A stretch of DNA of 64,000 nt, taken from assembly GCF_009765355.1 (NCBI RefSeq), contig NZ_VTHK01000014.1, forward strand, positions 62,001-126,000, read 5' to 3'. Source of the DNA: Amycolatopsis anabasis. Its GTDB lineage: Bacteria > Actinomycetota > Actinomycetes > Mycobacteriales > Pseudonocardiaceae. Below the pieces are notes generated by a model. That model saw only the letters and a program-made list of their open reading frames with translations, had not been told where the DNA came from and made no database searches. This document shows positions 7,957-15,470 of the stretch, piece by piece. Both the position numbers and the translations under genes were made by a program. The number at the start of each line of letters is the position of its first letter. Position 1 is the stretch's first letter.

Positions 7957-8056
7957 CGTCCTCCGCTTGACCGGACTTCTCGAATTCCTTCGGGTCCAAG
8001 TCCTTCGCGGTATCGGGGTGGACGTCTCCGTCCCGGTCCGAAACGTGCTTACCCAT
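7943..8056 (-). CDS. Small Asp-rich peptide, candidate imiditide-type RiPP precursor
   Basis: 37 codons from ATG at 8056, preceded by AAGGAGG at the ideal distance of five bases, a much better ribosome site than most genes here. The peptide starts MGKHVSDRDGDVHP and ends with five Asp after QAE. It has 12 Asp, no Cys, and one Asp-Gly (9-10), the dipeptide most prone to aspartimide formation. Its stop codon lies inside the start of the methyltransferase gene. A short, well-translated, overlapping peptide gene before a PIMT homologue is the known arrangement of imiditide precursors. Which Asp, if any, is modified and whether the peptide is cleaved cannot be seen. Confidence 0.65.
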   Translation of the reverse strand: MGKHVSDRDGDVHPDTAKDLDPKEFEKSGQAEDDDDD

Positions 8057-8076
8057 GGTAGCCTCCTTCGCTTCCG

Positions 8077-8104
8077 ACAGTAACGAAGTGCTGCGCCCAA
8101 TCAA
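8077..8104 (-). promoter_or_regulatory. Possible promoter of the peptide-methyltransferase pair
   Basis: On the minus strand TTGATT (8099-8104) and TACTGT (8077-8082) are 16 bp apart, about 20 bp upstream of the peptide ATG. The -35-like element is good and the -10-like element is weak; the call is tentative. Confidence 0.3.
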
Positions 8105-8127
8105 TCGGCCGTACGGGGTGGCGGAAC

Positions 8128-8829
8128 CTAGAACCGTCCCCAGGACACCGAGGTGTGGCCGCTCAGGTGGTGGATGCGGTAGTTGTTCCGCCTCGCCCAC
8201 TTTTCGGCCGCTTCGCGCAGGGCGGCGGATCCGGCGTTCAGGTAGTCCACGGCCATGTCCTTCGTGCCGTAGCCGTGGAGCACCTCCGCGAGTTTCTCCT
8301 CGGAGCCCCGGATGCCGAGCTTGATCGCCAGGTGCAGCAGGGTCCTGCGGTTCGGGTTCGCCAGGACGCAGCGCACCAGGGCGGGGTTGTAGACGCGCGG
8401 TTTGCGCTGTCTGAGCTGGGTGTAGATGGCGCGCCCGCGTTCCGCGTCCTGCCAGTGACCACCGGCGCCCAGGCACCGGGCGCCCTCGCTGAGCTGGTCT
8501 TCGATCGCGGCGACCTGGCCCATCTCCACCGGTGACAGACCTTCGTGGTTGCGGAGGTTGTCGTCGGCGCCGAAGGCGACCAGGGCGTCGATCGCGTCCT
8601 GCCGTCCGCGGTAGTGGGCGAAATGGAGCGCGGTGTTGCCCTGCCGGTCCTGCAGGTCGAACGAGAGGCCCTGGTTCATCCACCGCAGCAGCTGGTCCCG
8701 GTCGCCCGCCACCGCGGCCTGGTAGATCGCGTTGACGCGGCGGGCGGTGACCTTCCGGCGGTGGGCTTTGACCGCGACGGCGATCAACACGAGAACACCG
8801 GCGCACACGACGACGATCCCGATGACCAC
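8128..8829 (-). CDS. Membrane-anchored ankyrin-repeat protein
   Basis: 233 residues. GTG at 8829 is chosen because GGAGG lies seven bases upstream, giving the N-terminus VIGIVVVCAGVLVLIAVAV, a single membrane helix followed by basic residues (KAHRRK), so the bulk is cytoplasmic. Ankyrin units are recognisable: QGNTALHFAHYRGRQDAIDA followed by LVAFGADDNLRN, the shortened EGLSPVEMG, and NRRTLLHLAIKLGI near 155. Ankyrin repeats are protein-binding modules; the partner is unknown. It lies 71 bp upstream of the candidate RiPP precursor on the same strand, with the mirrored 21-bp repeats just upstream of its start. Confidence 0.65.
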   Translation of the reverse strand: MVIGIVVVCAGVLVLIAVAVKAHRRKVTARRVNAIYQAAVAGDRDQLLRWMNQGLSFDLQDRQGNTALHFAHYRGRQDAIDALVAFGADDNLRNHEGLSPVEMGQVAAIEDQLSEGARCLGAGGHWQDAERGRAIYTQLRQRKPRVYNPALVRCVLANPNRRTLLHLAIKLGIRGSEEKLAEVLHGYGTKDMAVDYLNAGSAALREAAEKWARRNNYRIHHLSGHTSVSWGRF

Positions 8830-8910
8830 GACACCACCTCCCCTGCCTTCCGGGGCGCCGACCATAGTGGCGCCGGAGCGGGAGGGGTCCCGCCCGCGGT
8901 CCGGTTTCCG

Positions 8911-9052
8911 GCACGCGAGTTCCACACTCGGGCAAGCGAGTTGCACGTTCAGGCACGCGAGTTCCACGTTCGGGGCTGCCGGGGTGGTTCCGAGTGTGGA
9001 GTTCGCTTGCCCGAGTGTGCAGTTCGGTTACCGGAACGTGGGACTCGCGCGA
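8911..9052. repeat. Six-unit 21-bp repeat: three direct copies facing three inverted copies
   Basis: Three head-to-tail 21-bp units (8911-8931, 8932-8952, 8953-8973) share the pattern GCAMGCGAGTTSCACRYTC, with only a few differences. After a 16-bp spacer (8974-8989) three units follow in inverted orientation (8990-9010, 9011-9031, 9032-9052). The strand could therefore fold into a stem of up to 63 bp with a 16-base loop. It lies between the stop of the DUF4239 gene and the ankyrin gene start. The units are contiguous, so it is not a CRISPR array. Confidence 0.9.
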
Positions 9053-9063
9053 CCCTTGTCGCG

Positions 9064-9858
9064 TCATTTGCCCAGCAGGTTCTCCTGAAGCAGGACGAGC
9101 GGGGTCGGTTCGACGCTGAATTCGCCGAGGAACGGATTGTCCAGGGCGGCGATCAGGAAGATCATCATCCCGACGAAGAAGGCGAACATCCCGGAGACGA
9201 CCAGGTGCGCGGCAAGCCGTTCGACGGCGAGCATCGCCATCAGCGCGAGGTTGACCACCGCGCCGAGGACGAGCACCACCCAGAGGGCCGTGGGCAGGCT
9301 GGCCGTCACCGCGTTGAGGCGTTCCCGGCGTTTCTCGATGAAGTTGTTGAACTGCTTGAACGTCTCCGCGTGCACGATCTCCTTGCCGCTGGTCGGAGGT
9401 TCGAAGGCGGTGAGCCGATCCAGCATTCTGGAGGACAGCACGACCCCCTCGGTCGGTATCTCGCCGCGCCGCTGGGCGGGCCAGGCGTCGTTGATCACGT
9501 AGTGGACGTAGTGCTCGAGGTCGCCCCGCAGCTGGCCGCGGATCGGTTCGGGATAGCCGCTCACGTCGCGGTACAGCGCGGCGATGCTGGTCGCTTCGGA
9601 GGCGACCGTGTCGGCCGCGTCGGAATAGGTGGAATAGGTCGCGGCGGCGATGAGGCCGAGCAGCAGGCCGTAGAACAGCCCGGTTCCGGTGAGCACCAGA
9701 TCGAGCAGCGAGTTGCGGCTCTCGCCGTCCTCACCGCGGAACAGCTCGGCGGTCCGGGACCGGAACAGGAACACCGAGCCCCAGGCCAGCGCCAGGGCGA
9801 CCACGATGAACAGGACGAACAACAGCCAGTTCGGCAGGTCGTAGATCCAGGTGAACAT
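9064..9858 (-). CDS. DUF4239 (bestrophin-like) membrane protein
   Basis: 264 residues. Two N-terminal membrane helices (about 7-31 and 52-73), a soluble middle part of about 110 residues beginning AATYSTYSDAADTVASEA and including the YRDVSGYPEPIRGQLRGDL element typical of DUF4239, then two C-terminal helices (about 188-210 and 217-239). The architecture resembles bestrophin-like channels, but no function is established for the family. The gene sits 18 bp downstream of the EF-hand gene stop on the same strand. A second, diverged member is at 21374-22144. Confidence 0.75.
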   Translation of the reverse strand: MFTWIYDLPNWLLFVLFIVVALALAWGSVFLFRSRTAELFRGEDGESRNSLLDLVLTGTGLFYGLLLGLIAAATYSTYSDAADTVASEATSIAALYRDVSGYPEPIRGQLRGDLEHYVHYVINDAWPAQRRGEIPTEGVVLSSRMLDRLTAFEPPTSGKEIVHAETFKQFNNFIEKRRERLNAVTASLPTALWVVLVLGAVVNLALMAMLAVERLAAHLVVSGMFAFFVGMMIFLIAALDNPFLGEFSVEPTPLVLLQENLLGK

Positions 9859-9876
9859 GGTCGCCCTTCCGTCGCG

Positions 9877-10425
9877 TCAGCCGGGCGCGTTGCCGAGCAT
9901 GTTCGAGCCGATCGTCTCGGCGCCGGTGCTGGTGAACGCGCCGTGCACGGCCTGGCGCCACTCGTCGAGGCTGATCCGGCCGTCCCCGTCCGTGTCGATC
10001 TGCTCGAAGGCCCCGACCGCGATCGGATCGGCGAGCCCGGCGCCGCGGTAGAGCCGGACGACCTTGTCCCGGGACAAGGTGCCGTCGCCGTCCCCCGCGG
10101 CGGCGAACAGGGCGTCCGCCACGGCCGTGACCGCGCCCAGGTAGGCGGGATCGGACAGCAGGCCGATGTCCACCGCGGCGAGGTACTCGGCCCGGTTCAC
10201 CCGGCCGTCCTGATCGCCGTCTGCGCCCAGCCGGACCTGTTCCCACCACGCGAGCAGGCGTTCGGTGATGGCCTGCTGGTGTTCGGAATCCGGCACGAGC
10301 CCGATGCTGCCGCTCAGGTCCGCCGCGATCGCCTTGAAGTCCTCCTGTTCGATCACCCCGTCGTGGTCGTGGTCGAGGGTGTCGAAGACGTCCCCGATGT
10401 TCTTCCGTTGCAGCTCACTCAGCAC
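9877..10425 (-). CDS. EF-hand calcium-binding protein with four EF-hands (calerythrin-like)
   Basis: 182 residues, all cytoplasmic in appearance. Four EF-hand loops are visible: DHDHDGVIEQED at about 18-29, DGDQDGRVNRAE at about 69-80, a degenerate AGDGDGTLSRDK near 110-121 that lacks the first Asp, and DTDGDGRISLDE at about 144-155. Three should bind calcium. Actinobacterial calerythrin-type proteins are intracellular calcium sensors or buffers. The GTG start at 10425 overlaps the ispG stop by 7 bp, so translation may be coupled to the terpenoid genes; the DUF4239 membrane gene follows 18 bp downstream. Confidence 0.82.
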   Translation of the reverse strand: MLSELQRKNIGDVFDTLDHDHDGVIEQEDFKAIAADLSGSIGLVPDSEHQQAITERLLAWWEQVRLGADGDQDGRVNRAEYLAAVDIGLLSDPAYLGAVTAVADALFAAAGDGDGTLSRDKVVRLYRGAGLADPIAVGAFEQIDTDGDGRISLDEWRQAVHGAFTSTGAETIGSNMLGNAPG

Positions 10426-11516
10426 AGCTTCATCGCCTCCTCCAGCAGGGTTTCCACGATCTGGCTCTCCGGGACGGTTTTGATCACCTCCCCGCGCACG
10501 AAGATCTGGCCCTTGCCGTTGCCGGACGACACACCCAGATCGGCCTCGCGCGCCTCGCCGGGACCGTTGACCACGCAGCCCATCACCGCGACGCGCAACG
10601 GCACCGGGAAACCCTCGAAGGCCGCGGTGACCTTCTCGGTGAGCGTGTAGACGTCGACCTGGGCGCGCCCGCAGGAGGGGCAGGAGACGATTTCCAGCCG
10701 CCGCGGGCGCAGGCCCAGGGATTCCAGGATCTGCGCGCCGACCTTCACCTCCTCGACCGGTGGCGCGGACAGCGAAACGCGGATGGTGTCGCCGATGCCC
10801 TCGCCGAGCAGGATGCCGAACGCGACCGCGGATTTGACCGTGCCCTGGAACGCCGGCCCGGCCTCGGTGACCCCGAGGTGCAGCGGGTAGTCGCAGCGGC
10901 GGGCCAGCAACCGGTACGCGGACACCATCACCAGCGGATCGTGGTGCTTGACCGAGATCTTCAGATCGGTGAACCCGTGCTCCTCGAACAGCGAGCACTC
11001 CCACAGCGCCGATTCCACGAGCGCCTCGGGGGTGGCGCGCCCGTGCTTGGCCAGCAGCCGCTTGTCCAGCGAACCCGCGTTGACGCCGATGCGGATCGGG
11101 GTCCCGGCCGCCGCGGCGGCCGCCGCGATCTCGGCGACCTTGTCGTCGAATTTCTTGATATTCCCCGGATTCACCCGGACCGCGGCGCATCCGGCGTCGA
11201 TCGCGGCGAACACGTACCGGGGCTGGAAGTGGATGTCGGCGATGACCGGGATCGAGGATTTCGCCGCGATCTCCGGCAACGCGTCGGCGTCGTCCTGGGA
11301 CGGCACGGCGACCCGGACGATCTCGCAACCGGCCGCGGTCAGCTCGGCGATCTGCCGGAGCGTCGCGTCCACATCGGACGTGACGGTGGTGGTCATGGAC
11401 TGCACCGAAACCGGCGCGCCCCCGCCGACCAGCACCGCGCCGACCTTGACCTGGCGGGACACCCGGCGCGGTGCGAGCGCCGGTGCGGTCGGCATCCCGA
11501 GCGACACCGTGCTCAT
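10419..11516 (-). CDS. ispG: 4-hydroxy-3-methylbut-2-enyl diphosphate synthase (IspG/GcpE)
   Basis: 365 residues, the normal size for bacterial IspG. It converts 2-C-methyl-D-erythritol 2,4-cyclodiphosphate to HMBPP, the sixth step of the MEP isoprenoid pathway, using a 4Fe-4S cluster. The N-terminal TIM-barrel half includes PVSVQSMTTTVTSDVDATL and RVNPGNI; the C-terminal half carries the cluster cysteines in SCPSCGR and MGCVVNGPGE. ATG at 11516 overlaps the dxs stop (ATGA). Together with dxs and ispH it forms a partial MEP operon beside geosmin genes, so it may be a dedicated second copy rather than the housekeeping one (inference; the rest of the genome is not visible). Confidence 0.95.
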   Translation of the reverse strand: MSTVSLGMPTAPALAPRRVSRQVKVGAVLVGGGAPVSVQSMTTTVTSDVDATLRQIAELTAAGCEIVRVAVPSQDDADALPEIAAKSSIPVIADIHFQPRYVFAAIDAGCAAVRVNPGNIKKFDDKVAEIAAAAAAAGTPIRIGVNAGSLDKRLLAKHGRATPEALVESALWECSLFEEHGFTDLKISVKHHDPLVMVSAYRLLARRCDYPLHLGVTEAGPAFQGTVKSAVAFGILLGEGIGDTIRVSLSAPPVEEVKVGAQILESLGLRPRRLEIVSCPSCGRAQVDVYTLTEKVTAAFEGFPVPLRVAVMGCVVNGPGEAREADLGVSSGNGKGQIFVRGEVIKTVPESQIVETLLEEAMKLC

Positions 11517-13264
11517 AACTGCCTCCTGTCCACTAGTTCGTGCACGGTCTCCGCGATCCCGGCCGCGTCGAGCCGGTGTGCCCGCAGCAACTCGCCGCGC
11601 GCGTTGTGCGCCAGGAACCCGCCGGGCAGGCCGAGCGCGTGCACCGGCATGGTGATGCCCGCGTCGCCGATGGCCTGGGCGAGGCCCGATCCGATGCCGC
11701 CGATCCGGGTGTTGTCCTCGACGCAGACCACCAGCCGGTGCTCGGCGGCCAGGGTGATCAGTGCGGCGGGGACCGGGCTGACCCAGCGCGGATCGACCAC
11801 CGTGGCCCCGATTCCCCGTTCCCCGAGCAGGGTCGCCGCGTGCACCCCCGCCCGCGCGCACGCGCCGACGGTGACCAGCAGCACGTCCCGCCGCGCGGGC
11901 CGGTGCAGGATGTCCACTCCGCCGAAGCCGCGCACGGTGGGCACGTCCTCGGCGACCGCGCCCTTGGGGAACCGCACCACGGTCGGAGAGTCCTCTGTGG
12001 ACACCGCCTCGCCGAGCAGGGCGCGCAACCGGGCGCCGTCCCGGGGCGCGGCGACGCGCAGCCCCGGGACGACCCGCAGCAGGGCCAAGTCCCACATCCC
12101 GTGGTGGCTCGGCCCGTCGTCACCGGTCACGCCCGCGCGGTCGAGCACGAACGTGACCGGCAGCCGGTGCAGTGCGACGTCCAGCAGCACCTGGTCGAAG
12201 GCCCGGTTCAGGAACGTCGAATAGATGGCGACCACCGGGTGCAGCCCGCCGATCGCCAGCCCGGCCGCGGAGGTGACCGCGTGCTGCTCGGCGATCCCGA
12301 CGTCGAACATCCGGGTGGGGTACGCCTCGGCGAACCGGCGCAACCCGGTCGGTCCGGGCATCGCCGCGGTCAGGCACACCACATCCGGCCGCTCGGCGCC
12401 GATCGTGAGCAACTCGTCGGCGAACACCGAGGTCCAGCTGGTGGCTTTCGCCCGCCCCGCTGGGCCCACCGCGTGCAGGCAGTCCGCCGGATCCTCCTCG
12501 GCGGGCGGATGTCCCTTGCCCTTGCGGGTCACCACGTGCACCACGACCGGGCGGTGCAGGCGTTCCGCCGTGCGCAGGGCGCGGTCGAGATCGGCGAGGT
12601 CGTGCCCGTCGACCGGGCCGAGATAGGCGAAACCCAGTTCTTCGAACAGGTTCTCCCGCGGGCACCGGCGCAGTTCGGCGAGGTGCCGCGCGAACCCGCC
12701 GATCGTGGGGGAGTAGGAGCGGCCGTTGTCGTTGAGCACGACGATCACCGGCCGGTCCGGGGCCGAGCCGAGGTTGTTCAGCGCCTCCCAGCTCATCCCG
12801 CCGGTCAGCGCGCCGTCGCCGACGACCGCGACCACCCGGCGGTCGCGCTCGCCGCGCAGGGCGAACGCCTTCGCCAGACCGTCCGCATAGGACAGCGCGG
12901 TGGAGGCGTGCGAGTTCTCCATGACGTCGTGCGGGGATTCGCTCCGGGACGGGTACCCGGACAGCCCGCCGCCCTGGCGCAGCGAGTCGAATTCGGCGGA
13001 CCGCCCGGTGAGGATCTTGTGCACGTAGGCCTGGTGCCCGGTGTCGAAGACGATCGGATCGCGCGGCGAGTCGAACACCCGGTGCAGCGCGATGGTCAGC
13101 TCGACCACGCCCAGGTTCGGCCCGAGGTGCCCGCCGAGCCGGGACACCGAATCGATGAGCAGGTCCCGGATCTCCTGGGCCAGCGCGGACAGGGCGGGCT
13201 CGCCGAGCCCGCGCAGGTCCGCCGGGCCGCCGAGCTGGCGGAGCAACGGGGTGGCCGGCGCCAT
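11513..13264 (-). CDS. dxs: 1-deoxy-D-xylulose-5-phosphate synthase, short form
   Basis: 583 residues. Makes DXP from pyruvate and glyceraldehyde 3-phosphate with thiamine diphosphate, the entry step of the MEP pathway. Present are FDTGHQAYVHKILTGR, YPSRSESPHD, the ThDP motif VVGDGALTGGMSWEALNN, and the pyrimidine-domain segment MFDVGIAEQHAVTSAAGLAI. Usual actinobacterial Dxs is about 630-640 residues. Here the segment after GGFARHLAELR jumps almost directly to LFEELGFAYLGPVDGHDL, so about 45-50 residues of the linker between active-site elements are missing. All catalytic motifs remain. ATG at 13264 is two bases after the ispH stop; the gene ends in an ATGA overlap with ispG. Confidence 0.92.
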   Translation of the reverse strand: MAPATPLLRQLGGPADLRGLGEPALSALAQEIRDLLIDSVSRLGGHLGPNLGVVELTIALHRVFDSPRDPIVFDTGHQAYVHKILTGRSAEFDSLRQGGGLSGYPSRSESPHDVMENSHASTALSYADGLAKAFALRGERDRRVVAVVGDGALTGGMSWEALNNLGSAPDRPVIVVLNDNGRSYSPTIGGFARHLAELRRCPRENLFEELGFAYLGPVDGHDLADLDRALRTAERLHRPVVVHVVTRKGKGHPPAEEDPADCLHAVGPAGRAKATSWTSVFADELLTIGAERPDVVCLTAAMPGPTGLRRFAEAYPTRMFDVGIAEQHAVTSAAGLAIGGLHPVVAIYSTFLNRAFDQVLLDVALHRLPVTFVLDRAGVTGDDGPSHHGMWDLALLRVVPGLRVAAPRDGARLRALLGEAVSTEDSPTVVRFPKGAVAEDVPTVRGFGGVDILHRPARRDVLLVTVGACARAGVHAATLLGERGIGATVVDPRWVSPVPAALITLAAEHRLVVCVEDNTRIGGIGSGLAQAIGDAGITMPVHALGLPGGFLAHNARGELLRAHRLDAAGIAETVHELVDRRQL

Positions 13265-13266
13265 GG

Positions 13267-14238
13267 TCACGACGGCCTCACCGCCGAGGGCAGGGTGAAA
13301 TGGATGGTTTCCCGGGTGGTCTCGCGTTCGGACACGGTGACCTCGCCCAACCGGGAGAACGCCTCGACGACCGAGTCCACCAGCCGGGGCGGCGCCGAGG
13401 CGCCCGCGGTGATGCCGATGGTTCGCTTGCCGCGCAACCATTCCGGTCGCAGATCGTCCGCGTCGTCGATCAGCCTGGCCGGGGTGCCGTGCCGGTGCGC
13501 GAGCTCCACCAGCCGCACCGAATTGGAGGAGTTCGCCGAGCCGACCACGAGGACGAGATCGGCTTCTTCGGCGATCGCCGCGAGCGCGTCCTGGCGATTC
13601 GTGGTGGCGTAACAGATGTCGTCCGAGCCCGGCCCGCGCAGCTGCGGAAACCGCGCCCGCAGGGCCCGCACGACGTCGGTCGTCTCGTCGACGGCCAGCG
13701 TGGTCTGGGTCAGGTAGGACACCCGCGCCGGATCGGGCACCTCCAGGGTTTCCACGTCCGCCGCGCTCTGCACCAGCACGGTCTGCTCCGGCGCCTCGCC
13801 GAGGGTGCCCTCCACCTCCTCGTGCCCGGCGTGCCCGATGAGGACGACCGTGTCCCCGCGGGCGGCGAACCGGCGCGCCTCGGCGTGCACCTTGGTGACC
13901 AGCGGGCAGGTCGCGTCGATGACCTCCAGTTCGCGGCGGGTGGCTTCGGCGCGCACGGCGGGGGAGACGCCGTGCGCGGAGAACACCACGGTGGCCCGGT
14001 CCGGCACCTCGTCGAGCTCGTCGACGAACACCGCGCCCCGGGTTTCCAGCTCGCGCACCACATGCCGGTTGTGCACGATCTGCTTGCGGACGTAGACGGG
14101 CGGTTCCCGGTCCTCGAGCAGCCGCTCCACGATCTCGATGGCACGCTCGACACCCGCGCAGAACGAACGCGGCGCGGCGAGCAGGATCGTGCGCGGTCCG
14201 GCGACTTCCGCCCAGGCGGGATCGCTGCGATCTATCAA
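13267..14238 (-). CDS. ispH: 4-hydroxy-3-methylbut-2-enyl diphosphate reductase (IspH/LytB)
   Basis: 323 residues. Reduces HMBPP to IPP and DMAPP, the last MEP step, with an iron-sulfur cluster held by three cysteines, all present: SFCAGVERAIE, DATCPLVTKVH and DDICYATTNRQ. The substrate-binding TNRQ, SANSSNS and TAGASAP motifs are also intact. The start is TTG at 14238, preceded by AAGGAG five bases upstream. It heads the ispH-dxs-ispG run and is separated by 176 bp from the polyprenyl synthase gene upstream, so it may have its own promoter. Confidence 0.95.
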   Translation of the reverse strand: MIDRSDPAWAEVAGPRTILLAAPRSFCAGVERAIEIVERLLEDREPPVYVRKQIVHNRHVVRELETRGAVFVDELDEVPDRATVVFSAHGVSPAVRAEATRRELEVIDATCPLVTKVHAEARRFAARGDTVVLIGHAGHEEVEGTLGEAPEQTVLVQSAADVETLEVPDPARVSYLTQTTLAVDETTDVVRALRARFPQLRGPGSDDICYATTNRQDALAAIAEEADLVLVVGSANSSNSVRLVELAHRHGTPARLIDDADDLRPEWLRGKRTIGITAGASAPPRLVDSVVEAFSRLGEVTVSERETTRETIHFTLPSAVRPS

Positions 14239-14334
14239 AACGGCTCCTTGTCCTTTTGAGAACGCGCGACCGCGATCGCGTTGACAGGGCGCTCCTCGCG
14301 AGGTCGTCTGACGTATCGTTGAAGGGCGCCCTGC

Positions 14335-14350
14335 CCCCGCGATAGCGGGG
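14335..14350 (-). terminator. Possible hairpin terminator after the polyprenyl synthase gene
   Basis: CCCCGC-GATA-GCGGGG forms a 6-bp GC stem with a four-base loop about 65 bp beyond the stop of the polyprenyl synthase gene, in the 176-bp gap before ispH. There is no U tract, which is usual for actinobacterial terminators but lowers confidence. Confidence 0.35.
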
Positions 14351-14414
14351 CCTTCGGCCGAGCGCGTTCCCTGGGTTGGCTTGGCCAGTACGCCGACTCA
14401 TTGCTGTGGAGCTC

Positions 14415-15458
14415 CTAGTGGTCGCGCCGCGCGATCAGCCGGGCCAGGGAGCCCAGCTCGCTCGCGGCTTTCGCGTGCACGCCCGCCGCGGCAAGGTTGC
14501 GCAGGGCCTGCGCCAGCAGTGCGTCGGCCTGCGCCTGGCTCCAGGACCGCCCGCCCGCGAGTTCGACCAGTTCGGCGGCGCGGGCCAGCTCGGGGCCGGA
14601 GAGCTGCCGGTCGTGGTCGTACAACGCGGCCAGCTCGTGCCCGGCCGGAGTGCCCGAGGTCAGCGCGGCCACCACCGGCAGGGATTTCTTGTGGCTGGCC
14701 AGATCCGAATGCACCGACTTGCCGGTGATCGCGGGATCGCCCCAGATTCCCAGCAGATCGTCCACGTGCTGGAAGGCCAGGCCGAGCCGTTGCCCGAAGC
14801 GCCGCAGGCGGCCGACCTGATCGGTGGTGCCGTCGCCGAACAGCGCGCCGAGTTCGCAGGTGCAGCCGATCAGGGCGGCGGTCTTCTCCTCGGCCATGTG
14901 CTGCGCCTCGGCCAGCGCCACATCCACCCGGCGCTCGAAGGCCACATCCGCGCACTGCCCGTCGACCAGGTCCTGCACCGCCTGGCTGAGCGCCCGCGCC
15001 GCCTCGGTCGACGCCGCGTGCCCGCTGGCCGCGAGCACGTCGAACGCCAGCGTCAGCAGCGCGTCCCCGGCGAGGATCGCCGGGCCGACGCCGAACACGT
15101 TCCACGCCGTGGGCCGGTGGCGGCGGGTGGCATCCCCGTCCATCACGTCGTCGTGCAGCAGGGAGAAGTTGTGCACCAGCTCCACGGCGACCGCCGCCGG
15201 GAGCGCGTCCGCGCAAGCGCCCCCGGTGGCCTCGGCCGAGAGCAGCACCAGCGTCGGCCTGATCGCCTTGCCGCCCCCGGCCTTGACCACCCGGCCGTCC
15301 TCGTCCCACCAGCCGAAGTGATACCCGGCGATGCGCCGCATCGGGCCGGGCAAGGTATCGACCGCCGCGCGCAGTGCCGGGACGACCGTGGCCCTGCCGC
15401 AGGCCAGCAGCTCACGCGCTGGTCTGCCCTCCGCCCGCACCACCTCAACGTCCGTCAT
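14415..15458 (-). CDS. Polyprenyl (geranyl/farnesyl-type) diphosphate synthase
   Basis: 347 residues, trans-isoprenyl diphosphate synthase fold. The first Asp-rich motif is DDVMD at 103-107, with the Arg pair in TRRHRP just after; the second is DDLLGIWGD at about 233. GGGKAIRPTLVLLSAEA is the IPP-binding region. The product chain length cannot be fixed from sequence; geosmin synthase needs farnesyl diphosphate, so FPP is the natural expectation, but polyprenyl synthases at family 2B encapsulin loci vary. ATG at 15458 lies 12 bp after the encapsulin gene stop, which makes it part of the encapsulin/geosmin operon and a possible shell cargo. Confidence 0.88.
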   Translation of the reverse strand: MTDVEVVRAEGRPARELLACGRATVVPALRAAVDTLPGPMRRIAGYHFGWWDEDGRVVKAGGGKAIRPTLVLLSAEATGGACADALPAAVAVELVHNFSLLHDDVMDGDATRRHRPTAWNVFGVGPAILAGDALLTLAFDVLAASGHAASTEAARALSQAVQDLVDGQCADVAFERRVDVALAEAQHMAEEKTAALIGCTCELGALFGDGTTDQVGRLRRFGQRLGLAFQHVDDLLGIWGDPAITGKSVHSDLASHKKSLPVVAALTSGTPAGHELAALYDHDRQLSGPELARAAELVELAGGRSWSQAQADALLAQALRNLAAAGVHAKAASELGSLARLIARRDH

Positions 15459-15470
15459 CGGCCCGGGTCC

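Noticed and set aside
8128..8967. Longer ankyrin gene starting at 8967
   Set aside because: The upstream part would be translated from the 21-bp repeats; GTG at 8829 has a strong ribosome site and gives a proper membrane anchor.
8911..9052. CRISPR array
   Set aside because: The 21-bp units are contiguous, have no spacers, half are inverted, and no cas genes are nearby.
14281..14320. TTGACA at 14281-14286 as a promoter for the ispH operon
   Set aside because: It is on the plus strand, pointing away from ispH, and no -10 element follows at a proper distance.
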